A stretch of 64,000 bases of DNA from Paludibacteraceae bacterium (GTDB lineage: Bacteria; Bacteroidota; Bacteroidia; Bacteroidales; Paludibacteraceae): NCBI GenBank assembly GCA_017547145.1, contig JAFYQJ010000016.1:1-64000 (forward strand), written 5' to 3'. Positions 1 to 10,000 of the stretch are shown piece by piece. The position numbers were made by a program, and so were the translations under genes. The notes beneath the pieces are model-generated. The model saw nothing but the letters and a program-made list of their open reading frames with translations, did not search any database and was not told the DNA's origin. Positions within the stretch are counted from its first letter, which is position 1. Each line of letters begins with the position of its first letter.

Positions 1-197
1 ACAATATGGCTGCTGGTCCTGCTTCTTACGGTATGACTGATACGCTTGGACGTATGCACTCTGATGCTCAGTTTGCTGGTTCTTCATCAGTTCCTGCACA
101 CGTAGAAATGATGGGATTCCTTGGCATGGGTAACAACCCAATGGTAGGTGCTACTGTAGCAGTTGCTGTTAGCATAGCTCAAGCTTTGGACAAATAA
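1..197 (+). CDS. GGGtGRT protein, C-terminal fragment
   Basis: The reading frame is open from the window edge, so this is the 3' end of a longer gene. The visible residues (DNMAAGPASYGMTDT, then a GMGNNPMVGAT segment) match my memory of the C-terminus of the GGGtGRT family, a conserved protein of about 330 residues in Bacteroidetes and Firmicutes with no established biochemical role. The codon before the first ATG reads Asn and continues the family sequence, so that ATG is internal. The gene ends in a strong palindromic terminator. The family call rests on recall, not a search. Confidence 0.75.
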   Translation, partial: NMAAGPASYGMTDTLGRMHSDAQFAGSSSVPAHVEMMGFLGMGNNPMVGATVAVAVSIAQALDK

Positions 198-217
198 GCC
201 TACGGAAATCACTATTT

Positions 218-250
218 AATCTCTTATAACATATGTTATAAGAGATTTTT
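218..250 (+). terminator. Rho-independent terminator of the GGGtGRT gene
   Basis: A perfect 30-bp palindrome (arms 218-232 and 233-247) runs into a short T tract 21 bases after the stop codon. It is AT-rich but fully paired, so it can terminate the upstream gene and separates it from the DUF262 gene that follows. Confidence 0.75.
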
Positions 251-271
251 ATTTATCTTGATATAGAGAAT

Positions 272-2101
272 ATGATACAGAATGTAAATAAATACCATAT
301 ATACGAAATTCTATCTTCTGATGGCAATTTTTATTACACAATCCCCAAATATCAACGCGAATATACTTGGAGTTATCGTGAATGGGAAGCGCTTTATGAT
401 GATATCAGTGAAAACGATGATGAATACTTTATAGGTTCTATTATCTGCATACCTTTGGGAGATAGTATAAATCCTTATATGGAAGTTATAGATGGACAAC
501 AAAGACTTACAACTATAAGTCTTTTCCTAACCGCAATATACACACGCTTAAAAGAACATAAGGATTATCTGGGGGAAGATGATGAGGATGTATTACCATC
601 ATTAAGAAAGTCTCTAAAAAGCAAAAACTCTCCAAACGAAATCAAGTTGGTACCACAGGTACAAAATTCAAACAGAGATGATTTTGACTATCTGTTGAAT
701 GAGGTTGGGCTTAGAAAAGCTACAGCTCCTAAACACTCGTACTATGCTATGAGAAAGATTAGCAGATGTTACAATTATTTTCTTAGTCGTATAGATAAAG
801 AAATAAAGGGGCTTACTGGAGAAGATGTAGCAACATTTTTGCTTGGGAAGTACAACAAAGTAAAGCAAGCAATGCTAGTTAAGATAGAAGTTTCCTCTCA
901 TTCTGATGCATACACACTTTTTGAATCTCTAAACAATCGTGGCACCCCATTGACAGCGATAGACCTAATGAAGAACCTTATTATGGCGCGTGCTGAAAGC
1001 CACAACCTAACGATTGATGATTGCTATAATCGCTGGAAAATATTACTTACCAACCTATCCGAAGATTACAGCATACAGGAGCGTTTTTTCCGCCAATATT
1101 ACAATGCGTTCAAACACCGATTGAACGAACCCTTCCAAGGTGATAATGAGCGCAAAAAAGATCCTCTTGGAATTGTTGCTACCCGTTCTAATTTGCTAAA
1201 TATATTTGAAAGTCTTATAAACAAAAACCTTCCGTTATTCCTTGATGATATTTTACGTTGCGGTGAAATATACTCTTGGCTCATTTTACAAGATTCTACA
1301 GAAACCACTTACCGGAAAGCATTAGAAGATCTTGACCATATACAAGGTGCCCCTTCTTACCTTCTTCTTATGTATATAATAAGAAACAAAGAAGAACTTA
1401 ATATAACCGACAATCAAATAAACCAACTAATTCGTTTATTGGCAATATATTTTGTTCGTAGAAATATAACCGACTATCCAAGTACGCGTGACCTAACTCG
1501 TATTTTTATGGATATTATCAGTAAGATTGAAGAAACAAAATCCGTTGGTAACGATGTAATGACTCTAATTATCGGAACGCTTAGCACATCAACAAACTGC
1601 GCTTCAGATGAAAAGTTACGTAGCAGTTTGGGTGGTGATATATACAAAGAAAATGTTGGTGCAACAAGATATATCCTTTGCAAATTAGCAGAATCTGCAA
1701 TGACACAAGAAACTTGGACTGACTTGTGGCAGCGCAATGATAAAAATGTCTTTGTATGGACAATTGAACACATTTTCCCAGAAGGAGAGAATATACCAGA
1801 TTGTTGGGTAGATATGATTGCTAATGGAGATAAACAACTTGCCGGGAAATATCTTGCTGAATACACTCACAAGATTGGCAATCTTACTATTACAGGCTAC
1901 AATAGTTCGCTTGGAAATAAGTCATTTGTTGAGAAACGTGAACGCAAAAATAAGGAAGGACACTACATTGGCTACAAGAATGGATTGGAAATTAACCGCG
2001 AAATCGCAGCAAAAGATATATGGACCATTGAAGATATTAAAAATCGAACATCCAATTTAATAGAGGAGTTGATGGAGATATACAAATTTCCAAGTGAATA
2101 G
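272..2101 (+). CDS. DUF262/DUF1524 GmrSD-like protein (putative anti-phage nuclease)
   Basis: The 609-aa protein has the two-domain plan of GmrSD-type type IV restriction enzymes. The N-terminal DUF262 half carries IPKYQREYTW (residues 24-33) and DGQQR (74-78), a ParB-like NTP-binding signature. The C-terminal DUF1524 half carries an HNH-type nuclease core: EHIFPE with His500, then HKIGNLT with His533 and Asn537. Relatives include GmrSD, BrxU and SspE, which cut modified phage DNA. It stands alone between a GGGtGRT gene and a DUF4301 gene, with terminators on both sides, so it looks like a single-gene insertion. The substrate is unknown. All key motifs are intact. Confidence 0.85.
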   Translation: MIQNVNKYHIYEILSSDGNFYYTIPKYQREYTWSYREWEALYDDISENDDEYFIGSIICIPLGDSINPYMEVIDGQQRLTTISLFLTAIYTRLKEHKDYLGEDDEDVLPSLRKSLKSKNSPNEIKLVPQVQNSNRDDFDYLLNEVGLRKATAPKHSYYAMRKISRCYNYFLSRIDKEIKGLTGEDVATFLLGKYNKVKQAMLVKIEVSSHSDAYTLFESLNNRGTPLTAIDLMKNLIMARAESHNLTIDDCYNRWKILLTNLSEDYSIQERFFRQYYNAFKHRLNEPFQGDNERKKDPLGIVATRSNLLNIFESLINKNLPLFLDDILRCGEIYSWLILQDSTETTYRKALEDLDHIQGAPSYLLLMYIIRNKEELNITDNQINQLIRLLAIYFVRRNITDYPSTRDLTRIFMDIISKIEETKSVGNDVMTLIIGTLSTSTNCASDEKLRSSLGGDIYKENVGATRYILCKLAESAMTQETWTDLWQRNDKNVFVWTIEHIFPEGENIPDCWVDMIANGDKQLAGKYLAEYTHKIGNLTITGYNSSLGNKSFVEKRERKNKEGHYIGYKNGLEINREIAAKDIWTIEDIKNRTSNLIEELMEIYKFPSE

Positions 2102-2114
2102 TTTATAGAAAATC

Positions 2115-2148
2115 AAAAAAAATCCTACTCATGAGTAGGATTTTTTTT
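2115..2148. terminator. Bidirectional terminator between convergent genes
   Basis: A palindrome (AATCCTACTC, two bases, then its complement; 2121-2142) is flanked by an A run on the left and a T run on the right, so it can stop transcription from both the DUF262 gene and the convergent DUF4301 gene. Confidence 0.85.
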
Positions 2149-2151
2149 GAT

Positions 2152-3675
2152 TTATTGGTGTTGTTCCCGCAAGAGGTCGTTTACGGTTTTTACGGGATTG
2201 AACGTCTCTATCGGCACTTCTACAAAAATGGTGTTCCAGTCGCTCATGGCACCATTCCACAACCCGGGCAGTTCGAGTGCTTTAAGCGATCGGCCGCTTT
2301 TCGATTTAGAAGATATAAAGCCAGTGTTTTTATCTACGTATTGTTTCAAGTCAAACTTCTCGCCTTTGTAGTTGCGTGTAGCACACACCAAATCAACAGG
2401 GTTGAAATGTGTAGATTTTCTCATCAAGTCTTTTTGTTCGGGGTCGGTTTGGTCTATTTGTGAGCTTTCGAGTATTTGAGGCGAGTATGTTCCGTCGGTG
2501 TTCAGCACAAGGAACGGACCTCCTCCGGGTTCACCCGTATTGCGTACCATACCGCAAACGCGAATAGGTCGGTTGAGTTTTCTGCGGAAATAGTCTATTT
2601 TTTCTTCATAAGATAGGGTAGCGATGCTGTTGCAGTGAATATTTAATTTTTTCTCGCAAAAATGCTCAATAGTATTTAGTTGTTCGTTTGTAACAATGCC
2701 TTGTTCTAATATTATTAAATAGTTAAAAATTTGCTTTTGGTATTGAATAAGAAGCCCTGCAATAGCTTTTTTGTAATCAACAGTTGGCGATTTTAGTCGG
2801 TCGGGTACAACGTTGTCTATATTTTTTACGAATATAATATCGGCATCAATATCATTTAGGTTTTCAATTAAAGCCCCATGTCCTCCCGGACGGAATAGCA
2901 AATTGCCATTTTCTTCTCTGAAAGGGTTATTTGCTTCGTCCACAGCTAATGTGTCGGTTGATGGTTTCTGCTCTGAAAATTGGATATTGAATTTAATATT
3001 ATATCGTTGTTCGTATTTTGGTACATCTATCTCTGTAAGAAATTGAAAAAGCTTTAGGTGTTCTGCCGATACTGTGAAATGCAGATTTACCTCGCCTTTG
3101 TAGTTGCTTGTATAGAGAGCCCCCTCGAGTAAATGCTCGTGAAAAGGTGTTCGCTTTTCGTCGGGATACGAATGAAATTTTAATAACCCTTTTGGTAATT
3201 GTCCATAATTAAGTCCTTGTTTTTCAAGAAGATTTTGTACGATTACTTTAAAATTACCTTGCTGGATAAGTTCTTCTATTGTGCATGAGTTGTTTCTTAA
3301 GCAAGCTTCGTTTAGGTCTTCGTAAAAAGCAAAACGATCGATATGTCCGAAAAGAATATTTTCGTCAGAAGATATTGGCGTATTGGAGTTACCTTGCAAA
3401 AATTCGAATACAAATTTGAACATTCTACTAGCAGCGCCCGAGGCTGGAACAAATTTTACAATCGTAGAATTTGATTTTTGATAACTTTCCCATTCGTTGA
3501 TGTAAGATTGTTTTTCTTTGTCGCTCATGGTGTAGATAATGCCGTTTTCTACTGTCGCAATATCTTTAATGCATAAAGGTTTAAAACCTTTCTTAAATGC
3601 ATTTAGGTTTTCGTTTAGTTGTTCTAAAGAAATACCTTTTGACGCAATTAAATTTAAATCTTCTTGTGTAAACAT
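2152..3675 (-). CDS. DUF4301 family protein
   Basis: The 507-aa cytosolic protein has no signal peptide or membrane segment. It matches the Bacteroidetes family DUF4301, which is about this long and has no assigned reaction. Visible conserved parts are the SGAASRMFK segment near residue 60, GGHGALIENLNDIDAD in the middle and RVCGMVRNTGEPGGGPF in the C-terminal third. The glycine-rich first motif and the mid-protein GGHGAL resemble sugar-nucleotidyltransferase loops, but that is inference. It is monocistronic, convergent with the DUF262 gene. A weak TATCATTG box lies at 3698-3705 on the minus strand. Confidence 0.8.
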   Translation of the reverse strand: MFTQEDLNLIASKGISLEQLNENLNAFKKGFKPLCIKDIATVENGIIYTMSDKEKQSYINEWESYQKSNSTIVKFVPASGAASRMFKFVFEFLQGNSNTPISSDENILFGHIDRFAFYEDLNEACLRNNSCTIEELIQQGNFKVIVQNLLEKQGLNYGQLPKGLLKFHSYPDEKRTPFHEHLLEGALYTSNYKGEVNLHFTVSAEHLKLFQFLTEIDVPKYEQRYNIKFNIQFSEQKPSTDTLAVDEANNPFREENGNLLFRPGGHGALIENLNDIDADIIFVKNIDNVVPDRLKSPTVDYKKAIAGLLIQYQKQIFNYLIILEQGIVTNEQLNTIEHFCEKKLNIHCNSIATLSYEEKIDYFRRKLNRPIRVCGMVRNTGEPGGGPFLVLNTDGTYSPQILESSQIDQTDPEQKDLMRKSTHFNPVDLVCATRNYKGEKFDLKQYVDKNTGFISSKSKSGRSLKALELPGLWNGAMSDWNTIFVEVPIETFNPVKTVNDLLREQHQ

Positions 3676-4045
3676 ATCTCTAAAATTTTCTTAAATGCAA
3701 TGATAGTAAATAAAAACGAGAATGAAAGTTTTTGTATTTCTTTTTTGCGAATAGTTTGATTTTTTTGTAAAAATATAATTCTTCATAAGGAAAATGTGTA
3801 TATAAAGGTAATTTTTGATTTTAAGCAGATTTTGTTCATTGTTGAAAACTTTATTAAAAATGCCTTGTACAATAAAATCTTTTTGTGGATTTTTGTAATC
3901 CTATATTTTGGAAAACTTTTTTAGTTTTTAGAAATATTAAATATTTGATAATTAATATTTTAATAATTTGAATTGGAAAACTTTTATTGTTTGAATAAAA
4001 ATAAGTTTGCATAAAAAGTATTTTAATTATAAAGATTTATATAAA
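3676..4045. promoter_or_regulatory. AT-rich intergenic region upstream of nrdJ with spaced repeats
   Basis: This 370-bp divergent spacer holds no credible gene. It contains three near-identical elements: TTGAAAACTTTA at 3842-3853, and TTGGAAAACTTTT at 3908-3920 and again at 3973-3985, spaced 66 and 65 bp apart. A TAAGTTTG -7 box (4002-4009) follows the last one, 36 bases before the nrdJ ATG. The spacing suggests binding sites on one helix face, but no regulator is identified. I see no cobalamin riboswitch consensus. Confidence 0.5.
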
Positions 4046-6589
4046 ATGGAAAACAAAATCTACAAAGAAGAAGAGGCTTTGGCTGCATCGTTAGAGTATT
4101 TTAATGGCGATCAGCTTGCTGCTCAAGTTTGGGTAAACAAATATGCCTTAAAAGACTCTGAAGGCAATTTGTATGAAAAAAGTCCTAGAGATATGCATTG
4201 GCGTTTAGCAAATGAGATTGCTAGAATTGAAAAAAACTACAAAAATCCATTGTCTGCTCAAGAGTTGTTCGATTTGTTTGACAAGTTTAAATACATTGTT
4301 CCACAAGGAAGTCCAATGACGGGGATTGGAAACCATTTTCAAGTAGCATCGCTTTCTAATTGCTTTGTAATCGGATTTACATCGAATGCCGATTCTTATG
4401 GAGGTATTATTAAACTTGACGAAGAACAAGTTCAACTTATGAAACGTCGTGGTGGTGTTGGGCACGATTTGTCTCATATACGCCCCGAAGGTTCTCCAGT
4501 AAAAAATTCAGCATTAACTTCAACTGGTATTGTCCCATTTATGGAGCGTTATTCAAATTCGACACGCGAAGTAGCACAAGGCGGGCGTCGTGGAGCATTG
4601 ATGTTGTCTGTTTCTGTAAAACATCCTGATTCAGAAAAGTTTATAGATGCAAAATTGGAACAAGGTAAGATTACAGGAGCAAATATTTCTGTGAAATTAC
4701 ACGATGAATTTATGCAAGCTGCTGTTGATGGGAAACCTTATATGCAACAATATCCTATAGAATCGACTAACCCCACATACAAAAAAGAGGTTGATGCAAA
4801 AATGCTTTGGGATAAAATCATACATAACGCTTGGAAATCTGCCGAACCGGGTGTTTTGTTTTGGGATACTATTATAAAAGAATCTGTTCCAGATTGTTAT
4901 GCAGATTTAGGATATAAAACCGTATCTACAAATCCATGTGGAGAAATTCCTCTTTGTCCTTATGATAGCTGTCGATTGCTAGCAATAAATCTTTATTCGT
5001 ATGTAGAAAATCCATTTACTGCGAATGCTACATTTAATTTTGATTTATTCCGTAAACATGTGCAACTAGCACAACGTATTATGGACGATATTATCGATTT
5101 GGAATTAGAAAAAATTGATAAAATATTAGAAAAAATTCAATCTGACCCAGAAGAAGAGGCCATCAAGCATACAGAACAAGAATTATGGTTGAAGATTAAA
5201 GAGAAATCAGCAAACGGACGACGTACAGGTGTTGGTATTACAGCCGAAGGAGATATGTTGGCTGCATTAGGGTTGCGTTATGGAACAGAAGAAGCAGTAG
5301 CTTTTGCAGAAAAAGTTCATCAAACAATTGCAATTGAAGCTTATCGCTCGTCGGTAAATATGGCAAAAGAACGTGGTGCATTCAAAATTTTTGATGCTGA
5401 ACGTGAAAAAAATAACCCATTTATCAATCGCTTAAAGGCACAAGATGAACAACTCTACGAAGATATGAAAAAGTATGGTCGTAGAAATATTGCTTGTTTG
5501 ACAATTGCTCCTACTGGAACTACAAGTATAATGACGCAAACAACATCAGGAATAGAACCTGTATTTATGGTTGTTTACAAACGTCGCCGCAAAGTAAATC
5601 CAAGCGATGTAAATGTCCGTGTTGATTATGTAGACCAAAATGGCGATTCTTTTGAAGAATATTTAGTTTTCCATCATAAATTTGTAACATGGATGGAAGT
5701 TAATGGCTACGATCCTACAAAACAATATACACAAGAAGAGCTTGATGATTTAATACAAAAATCACCTTATTACAAAGCTACAGCAAACGATGTAGATTGG
5801 GTAATGAAGGTTCGTATGCAAGGACGTATTCAAAAATGGGTCGATCATTCTATCAGTGTTACAATAAACTTGCCAGCTACAGCTACAAAAGAGTTGGTGG
5901 CAGAACTTTATTTGGAAGCTTGGAAGTCTGGATGTAAAGGTGTTACAGTTTATCGTGATGGATGTCGTTCAGGAGTTTTAGTTTCTGCAAAAAAAGATAG
6001 TAAAAAAGAAGATAAACGTTGTGTTTGTTATTCTACAGAGCAGTTGGTTCGTCCAAAAGAATTGGAATGCGATGTTGTTCGTTTCCAAAACAAAAAAGAG
6101 AAATGGATTGCCTTTATTGGTTTAAAAGAAGGGAAACCTTATGAAATTTTTACTGGATTAAATGATGACGAAGAAGGTATTATGTTACCTAAAAATGTCG
6201 TAACTGGAAAAATTATCAAAAACGTTAATGAAAAGGGAGATAAACATTACGACTTCCAATTCGTTAATAAACGTGGTTATAAAATAACTGTTGAAGGTTT
6301 AAATGATAAGTTTGATCCTGAATATTGGAACTATGCAAAACTTATTTCTGGAGTATTACGCTATGGTATGCCTATCGATCAAGTTGTAAAACTTGTTTCG
6401 GGATTGCAACTTGATAGTGAGACTATCAATAACTGGAAATCAGGTGTTGAACGTGCTTTGAAACGTTATATTCCTGATGGAACAAAAATGCAAGGACAAG
6501 TTTGTCCAGAATGTGGTCAAGAATCTATTGTTGTAAAAGAAGGTTGCTTTATATGTACTAATTGCGGATATTCTAAGTGTGGTGGATAA
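4046..6589 (+). CDS. nrdJ: Adenosylcobalamin-dependent (class II) ribonucleotide reductase
   Basis: This enzyme reduces ribonucleotides to deoxyribonucleotides using a thiyl radical made with adenosylcobalamin, and needs no oxygen. From the ATG at 4046 it is 847 aa. LSNCF carries redox Cys106, and NPCGEIPL carries the radical-site Cys298 with Glu300. IAPTGTTS and the late VTVYRDG segment are also typical. The C-terminus holds a zinc-ribbon-like CPECG...CTNCGYSKC tail, usual for this subgroup. An in-frame TTG at 4007 would add 13 residues but lies inside the likely -7 box, so the ATG is preferred. It is monocistronic, with a strong terminator downstream. Confidence 0.95.
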   Translation: MENKIYKEEEALAASLEYFNGDQLAAQVWVNKYALKDSEGNLYEKSPRDMHWRLANEIARIEKNYKNPLSAQELFDLFDKFKYIVPQGSPMTGIGNHFQVASLSNCFVIGFTSNADSYGGIIKLDEEQVQLMKRRGGVGHDLSHIRPEGSPVKNSALTSTGIVPFMERYSNSTREVAQGGRRGALMLSVSVKHPDSEKFIDAKLEQGKITGANISVKLHDEFMQAAVDGKPYMQQYPIESTNPTYKKEVDAKMLWDKIIHNAWKSAEPGVLFWDTIIKESVPDCYADLGYKTVSTNPCGEIPLCPYDSCRLLAINLYSYVENPFTANATFNFDLFRKHVQLAQRIMDDIIDLELEKIDKILEKIQSDPEEEAIKHTEQELWLKIKEKSANGRRTGVGITAEGDMLAALGLRYGTEEAVAFAEKVHQTIAIEAYRSSVNMAKERGAFKIFDAEREKNNPFINRLKAQDEQLYEDMKKYGRRNIACLTIAPTGTTSIMTQTTSGIEPVFMVVYKRRRKVNPSDVNVRVDYVDQNGDSFEEYLVFHHKFVTWMEVNGYDPTKQYTQEELDDLIQKSPYYKATANDVDWVMKVRMQGRIQKWVDHSISVTINLPATATKELVAELYLEAWKSGCKGVTVYRDGCRSGVLVSAKKDSKKEDKRCVCYSTEQLVRPKELECDVVRFQNKKEKWIAFIGLKEGKPYEIFTGLNDDEEGIMLPKNVVTGKIIKNVNEKGDKHYDFQFVNKRGYKITVEGLNDKFDPEYWNYAKLISGVLRYGMPIDQVVKLVSGLQLDSETINNWKSGVERALKRYIPDGTKMQGQVCPECGQESIVVKEGCFICTNCGYSKCGG

Positions 6590-6612
6590 AACTGTATCTT
6601 AGTTGAGAACAT

Positions 6613-6640
6613 AAAAAAGCGGATTAATCCGCTTTTTTTG
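6613..6640 (+). terminator. Terminator of nrdJ
   Basis: A perfect 26-bp palindrome (6613-6638) with a GCGGATT core, preceded by A residues and followed by a T run, lies 23 bases after the nrdJ stop. Confidence 0.85.
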
Positions 6641-6649
6641 TAATTTTTG

Positions 6650-6657
6650 TAAATTTG
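6650..6657 (+). promoter_or_regulatory. TAnnTTTG -7 box for the lipoprotein/AsmA operon
   Basis: TAAATTTG matches the Bacteroidetes -7 consensus exactly, 28 bases before the lipoprotein ATG and just after the nrdJ terminator. I do not see a convincing -33 TTG at the usual distance. Confidence 0.55.
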
Positions 6658-6685
6658 TATCGTTTAGATTATATAATATAACATT

Positions 6686-7066
6686 ATGAAAAAATTATTT
6701 TCTTCTTTTTTAGGTTTTTTATTGATAAGTCTGATGTTTACTTCTTGCGTAGAAAATCAAACATTTTTCGATGAATCATTATTGTTTGGTAAATGGCAAG
6801 AATTTAATATGGATGGATCAACATTAAATTTTGAAGTTTACAATGTAGATGGCACGGGTTATACTTGGGACGAAGCTGATGATGTAACTGAGGCTGAAGC
6901 TCAACCATTTACATGGGAACTAAATCAAGCTACATTGATGCAAATTCATATAATGGAAGGAGGTCAGAAAATTCCGAAAGTTTATACATTGACAAAATTG
7001 ACAAATTCGGAATTAAGTTACAAAGACGACTTTGGTGCAACTCATGATTTTATAAAAGTAAATTAA
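6686..7066 (+). CDS. Small lipocalin-like lipoprotein
   Basis: The 126-aa protein starts with a type II signal peptide ending in a lipobox (FTSC, Cys21), so it should be lipid-anchored in the envelope. The mature part opens with LLFGKWQEF, the start typical of Bacteroidetes lipocalin-like domains, followed by alternating beta-rich segments (WELNQATLMQIHI, KVYTLTKLTNSELSY). The ligand is unknown. It is first in a run with the AsmA-like gene 7 bases downstream. Confidence 0.7.
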   Translation: MKKLFSSFLGFLLISLMFTSCVENQTFFDESLLFGKWQEFNMDGSTLNFEVYNVDGTGYTWDEADDVTEAEAQPFTWELNQATLMQIHIMEGGQKIPKVYTLTKLTNSELSYKDDFGATHDFIKVN

Positions 7067-7073
7067 AACTATA

Positions 7074-10000
7074 ATGAAAAAGTCTCTTAAAATAGCAGGA
7101 ATTTCATTAGCGACTCTTTTAGGAGTCGTTTTAATTGTAGCATCGGTAGCTGTTTACATTGTGTTTACTCCAGATCGACTTACACCGATTGTGAAAAAAG
7201 TTTTGCCCGAAATTGTTACTTGCGAATCGGATCTCCGCAAAGTAGAATTAACGTTTTTCAGCACCTTTCCGCAGTTTGGTTTGGAGTTGGACGATGTTTG
7301 TCTAATCAACCCAATGCAAGGAGCAAATGATACGTTGGCATTTGTTGATGAACTTGTTGCAACTGTTGATGTTTGGGCATTTCTGACTGAAAACAAAGTA
7401 CAACTCAACTCGTTTTATTTGAAAAATGTTACCGCTAATGTTTTTGTTGACAGTTGTGGAAAAGCAAACTATGATATTTTTCCTCCTTCTGAAAGTGTAG
7501 AGGATACTTCAGCGTTTGTCAATCCGTTTGACCTAATTGCCATTGATGCCGTAGAAATAGAAAATCTTTACGCCACATACAATGATTTGCAAAATGGAGT
7601 GATGGCTTCGGTTGGAATGTTCAGTTGCTCGTTTGATGCACAGCTTTCTGCTCAGTTTGACGGGAAAGCAAATTTGCAAACTAGCATTCAAACCATTTCT
7701 GCGAAACTAGTAGGAGAAAATCCTATTTTAGCCAATATCTCTAATTTGAAATTAGATGTCGATGCTGAAAAAACGGTTGATTTTGTTGATGGAAAGGTAA
7801 TTCTTTCTCTTCCTGACGTATCTTTCAAAATGGGCGAATCAGTACTTTTGGATAAGAGAAACATATGTTTAGAAATTCCTCTTTCTGCTTCGCTCGATTC
7901 GTTGAAGGTATCGCTACAGAAAGCAAAATTGGCACTCGAAAATCATGAAATTGTTTTAAGTGGTAATGCTCAATATTGCGAAAATACTGACATTGCAATG
8001 AATGTTGATTTTGCAACAAACAAATGGGTGATTTCGGAAGTTTTATCACTTGTTCCTGCGGAGTATGCTTCACTTTTGGACGGTGTAGAAGTGGATGGCG
8101 ATTTGCTTTTGCAAGGCAATGTAGATGGAGTTTACAACGATTCTACTTTCCCAAAAATTGCAACCCAATTACTTCTTGAAAATGGAAAGGGTTGCTACGA
8201 AGGTATCCCTTATCGTTTGAGAGATATTTTTGCGGATTTATCGGCAAATATCGACCTAAATAAAGGTGCAATATCGTCGGCAAAAATCAAAAAACTATCG
8301 GCAAAAACAGGAACATCTACGTTGCAAGCGTCGGGTGTGGTGAATGATTTATTGGGCAATTTGCATTGCGATTTGCGACTAATGGGCGATTTGAATTTAC
8401 CAGAGTTGAAACCTTTGCTTGCGGATATGAATGTTCAACTTCAAGGTCGTACTAAAGCAGACCTAAATGCACGTTTCGCTCTCAACGATGTGATAAATCT
8501 TAATCTAAAAAAGATTTGCGCTTCGGGTAATATTGCTCTTAGCAACCTTGACGTGGTGTATGAAGATAGCATGTTTGTGAAGTCACCGGATTTGTCGCTA
8601 GCATTTAGTTTGCCAAGTAAACGGGAGAATAAATTGGCAGAGGAACTTATTGAAGCAAAAATATCGTCGTCGGCTATAGATTTTGTGATGACAGAAACTC
8701 TTTCTGCAAAAATTGATGCAGCAAACTTAGATCTTGGTATCTCTAATATTTTAGATACAACGGTTATTCCAACCTTGGCATGTAACTTTGATATGCAACA
8801 TCTTTCAGCAGAGATGGATACAATTGTAGCCGATGTGGAAAAACCAAGTGGGAAAATTTCGTTTTCGCCATCGCCTCGCAATAAGAAAAATCCTCATTTG
8901 GAACTAGAATATAGTAGCGAATCGTTGGCTGCAGCAATGGGTCAATTTCTTGATGTAAAAACAAAATACATTAAGATGGTTGCATCTACGACATATAACG
9001 AGAAACAAGATAATGCTTATTTGAAATGGAATCCAACGTTTGGCATCGATTTTAACGATGGAGTTGTTCAAATGGCTAGTTTGTCACACAAAGTGCAAAT
9101 TCCATCTATAAAATTCAACCTTACTCCACGAGATTTGTACATTGGTGATAGTAGAATAATTATTGCTGATTCCGATTTCAAACTTAGCGGCCATGCCACA
9201 AATATCCGTAAGTTTATAAATAAAAAAGGTGATTTAATCGGAACGTTTGATTTTGTTTCGGATAAAACCAACGTCAACCAATTGCTTGATTTGGTAAGCG
9301 GATTTGGTGTAGAAGAAGAAGTCTTAAGTGAAACAACTGCAGAAGTTGTAGAAAAAGAGGAGGCAACGAAAGAAGATAATCCGTTTATGGTGCCTAAAGG
9401 TGTTGATTTAACTTTAAATACAAAAATCAAAAAAGCTATTTTTGGAGATATATTAGCTGAAAATCTTGGTGGAAAGTTGATGGTGAAAAATGGAGTTGCC
9501 ATACTCGAGCAGATGGGCTTTACGTGCGATGCTGCCAATATGCAACTTACGGCGATGTATCGTTCCGATCGCAAAAATCATCTTTTTGCAGGACTTGATT
9601 TTCACTTGCTAAATATCGATATTAAGCAACTTATTGATATGATTCCAGATATTGACACGATTGTTCCAATGCTGAAATCATTTGAGGGTAGAGCAGAGTT
9701 TCATCTTGCAGCAGAAACATACATGAAGTCAAACTACGATTTGAAAATGTCAACACTTCGTGGAGCAGCTGCCATAGAAGGAAAGGATCTTGTGTTACTT
9801 GATAGTGAAACGTTTGCCAAGATAGCAAAACCGCTAATGTTTAATCGCAAAACTAGAAACCTGGTAGATAGTATCAGTGTAGAAGCTACTCTTTTCCGCA
9901 ATGAAGTTGACCTTTATCCGTTTGTGATGTCGATGGATAAATACTCAGCAGTAGTAGGTGGTCGCTATGATTTGAACCAAAACTACAATGCTCATATCGA

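Noticed and set aside
2131..2463. Plus-strand frame opposite DUF4301
   Set aside because: It runs antisense to a clear conserved gene and begins inside the shared terminator.
3676..4045. Cobalamin riboswitch for nrdJ
   Set aside because: The spacer is AT-rich and lacks the conserved B12-box and structured GC-containing stems expected of such a riboswitch.
8441..8881. 146-codon minus-strand frame inside the AsmA gene
   Set aside because: It lies wholly inside a well-supported gene and has no recognisable features.
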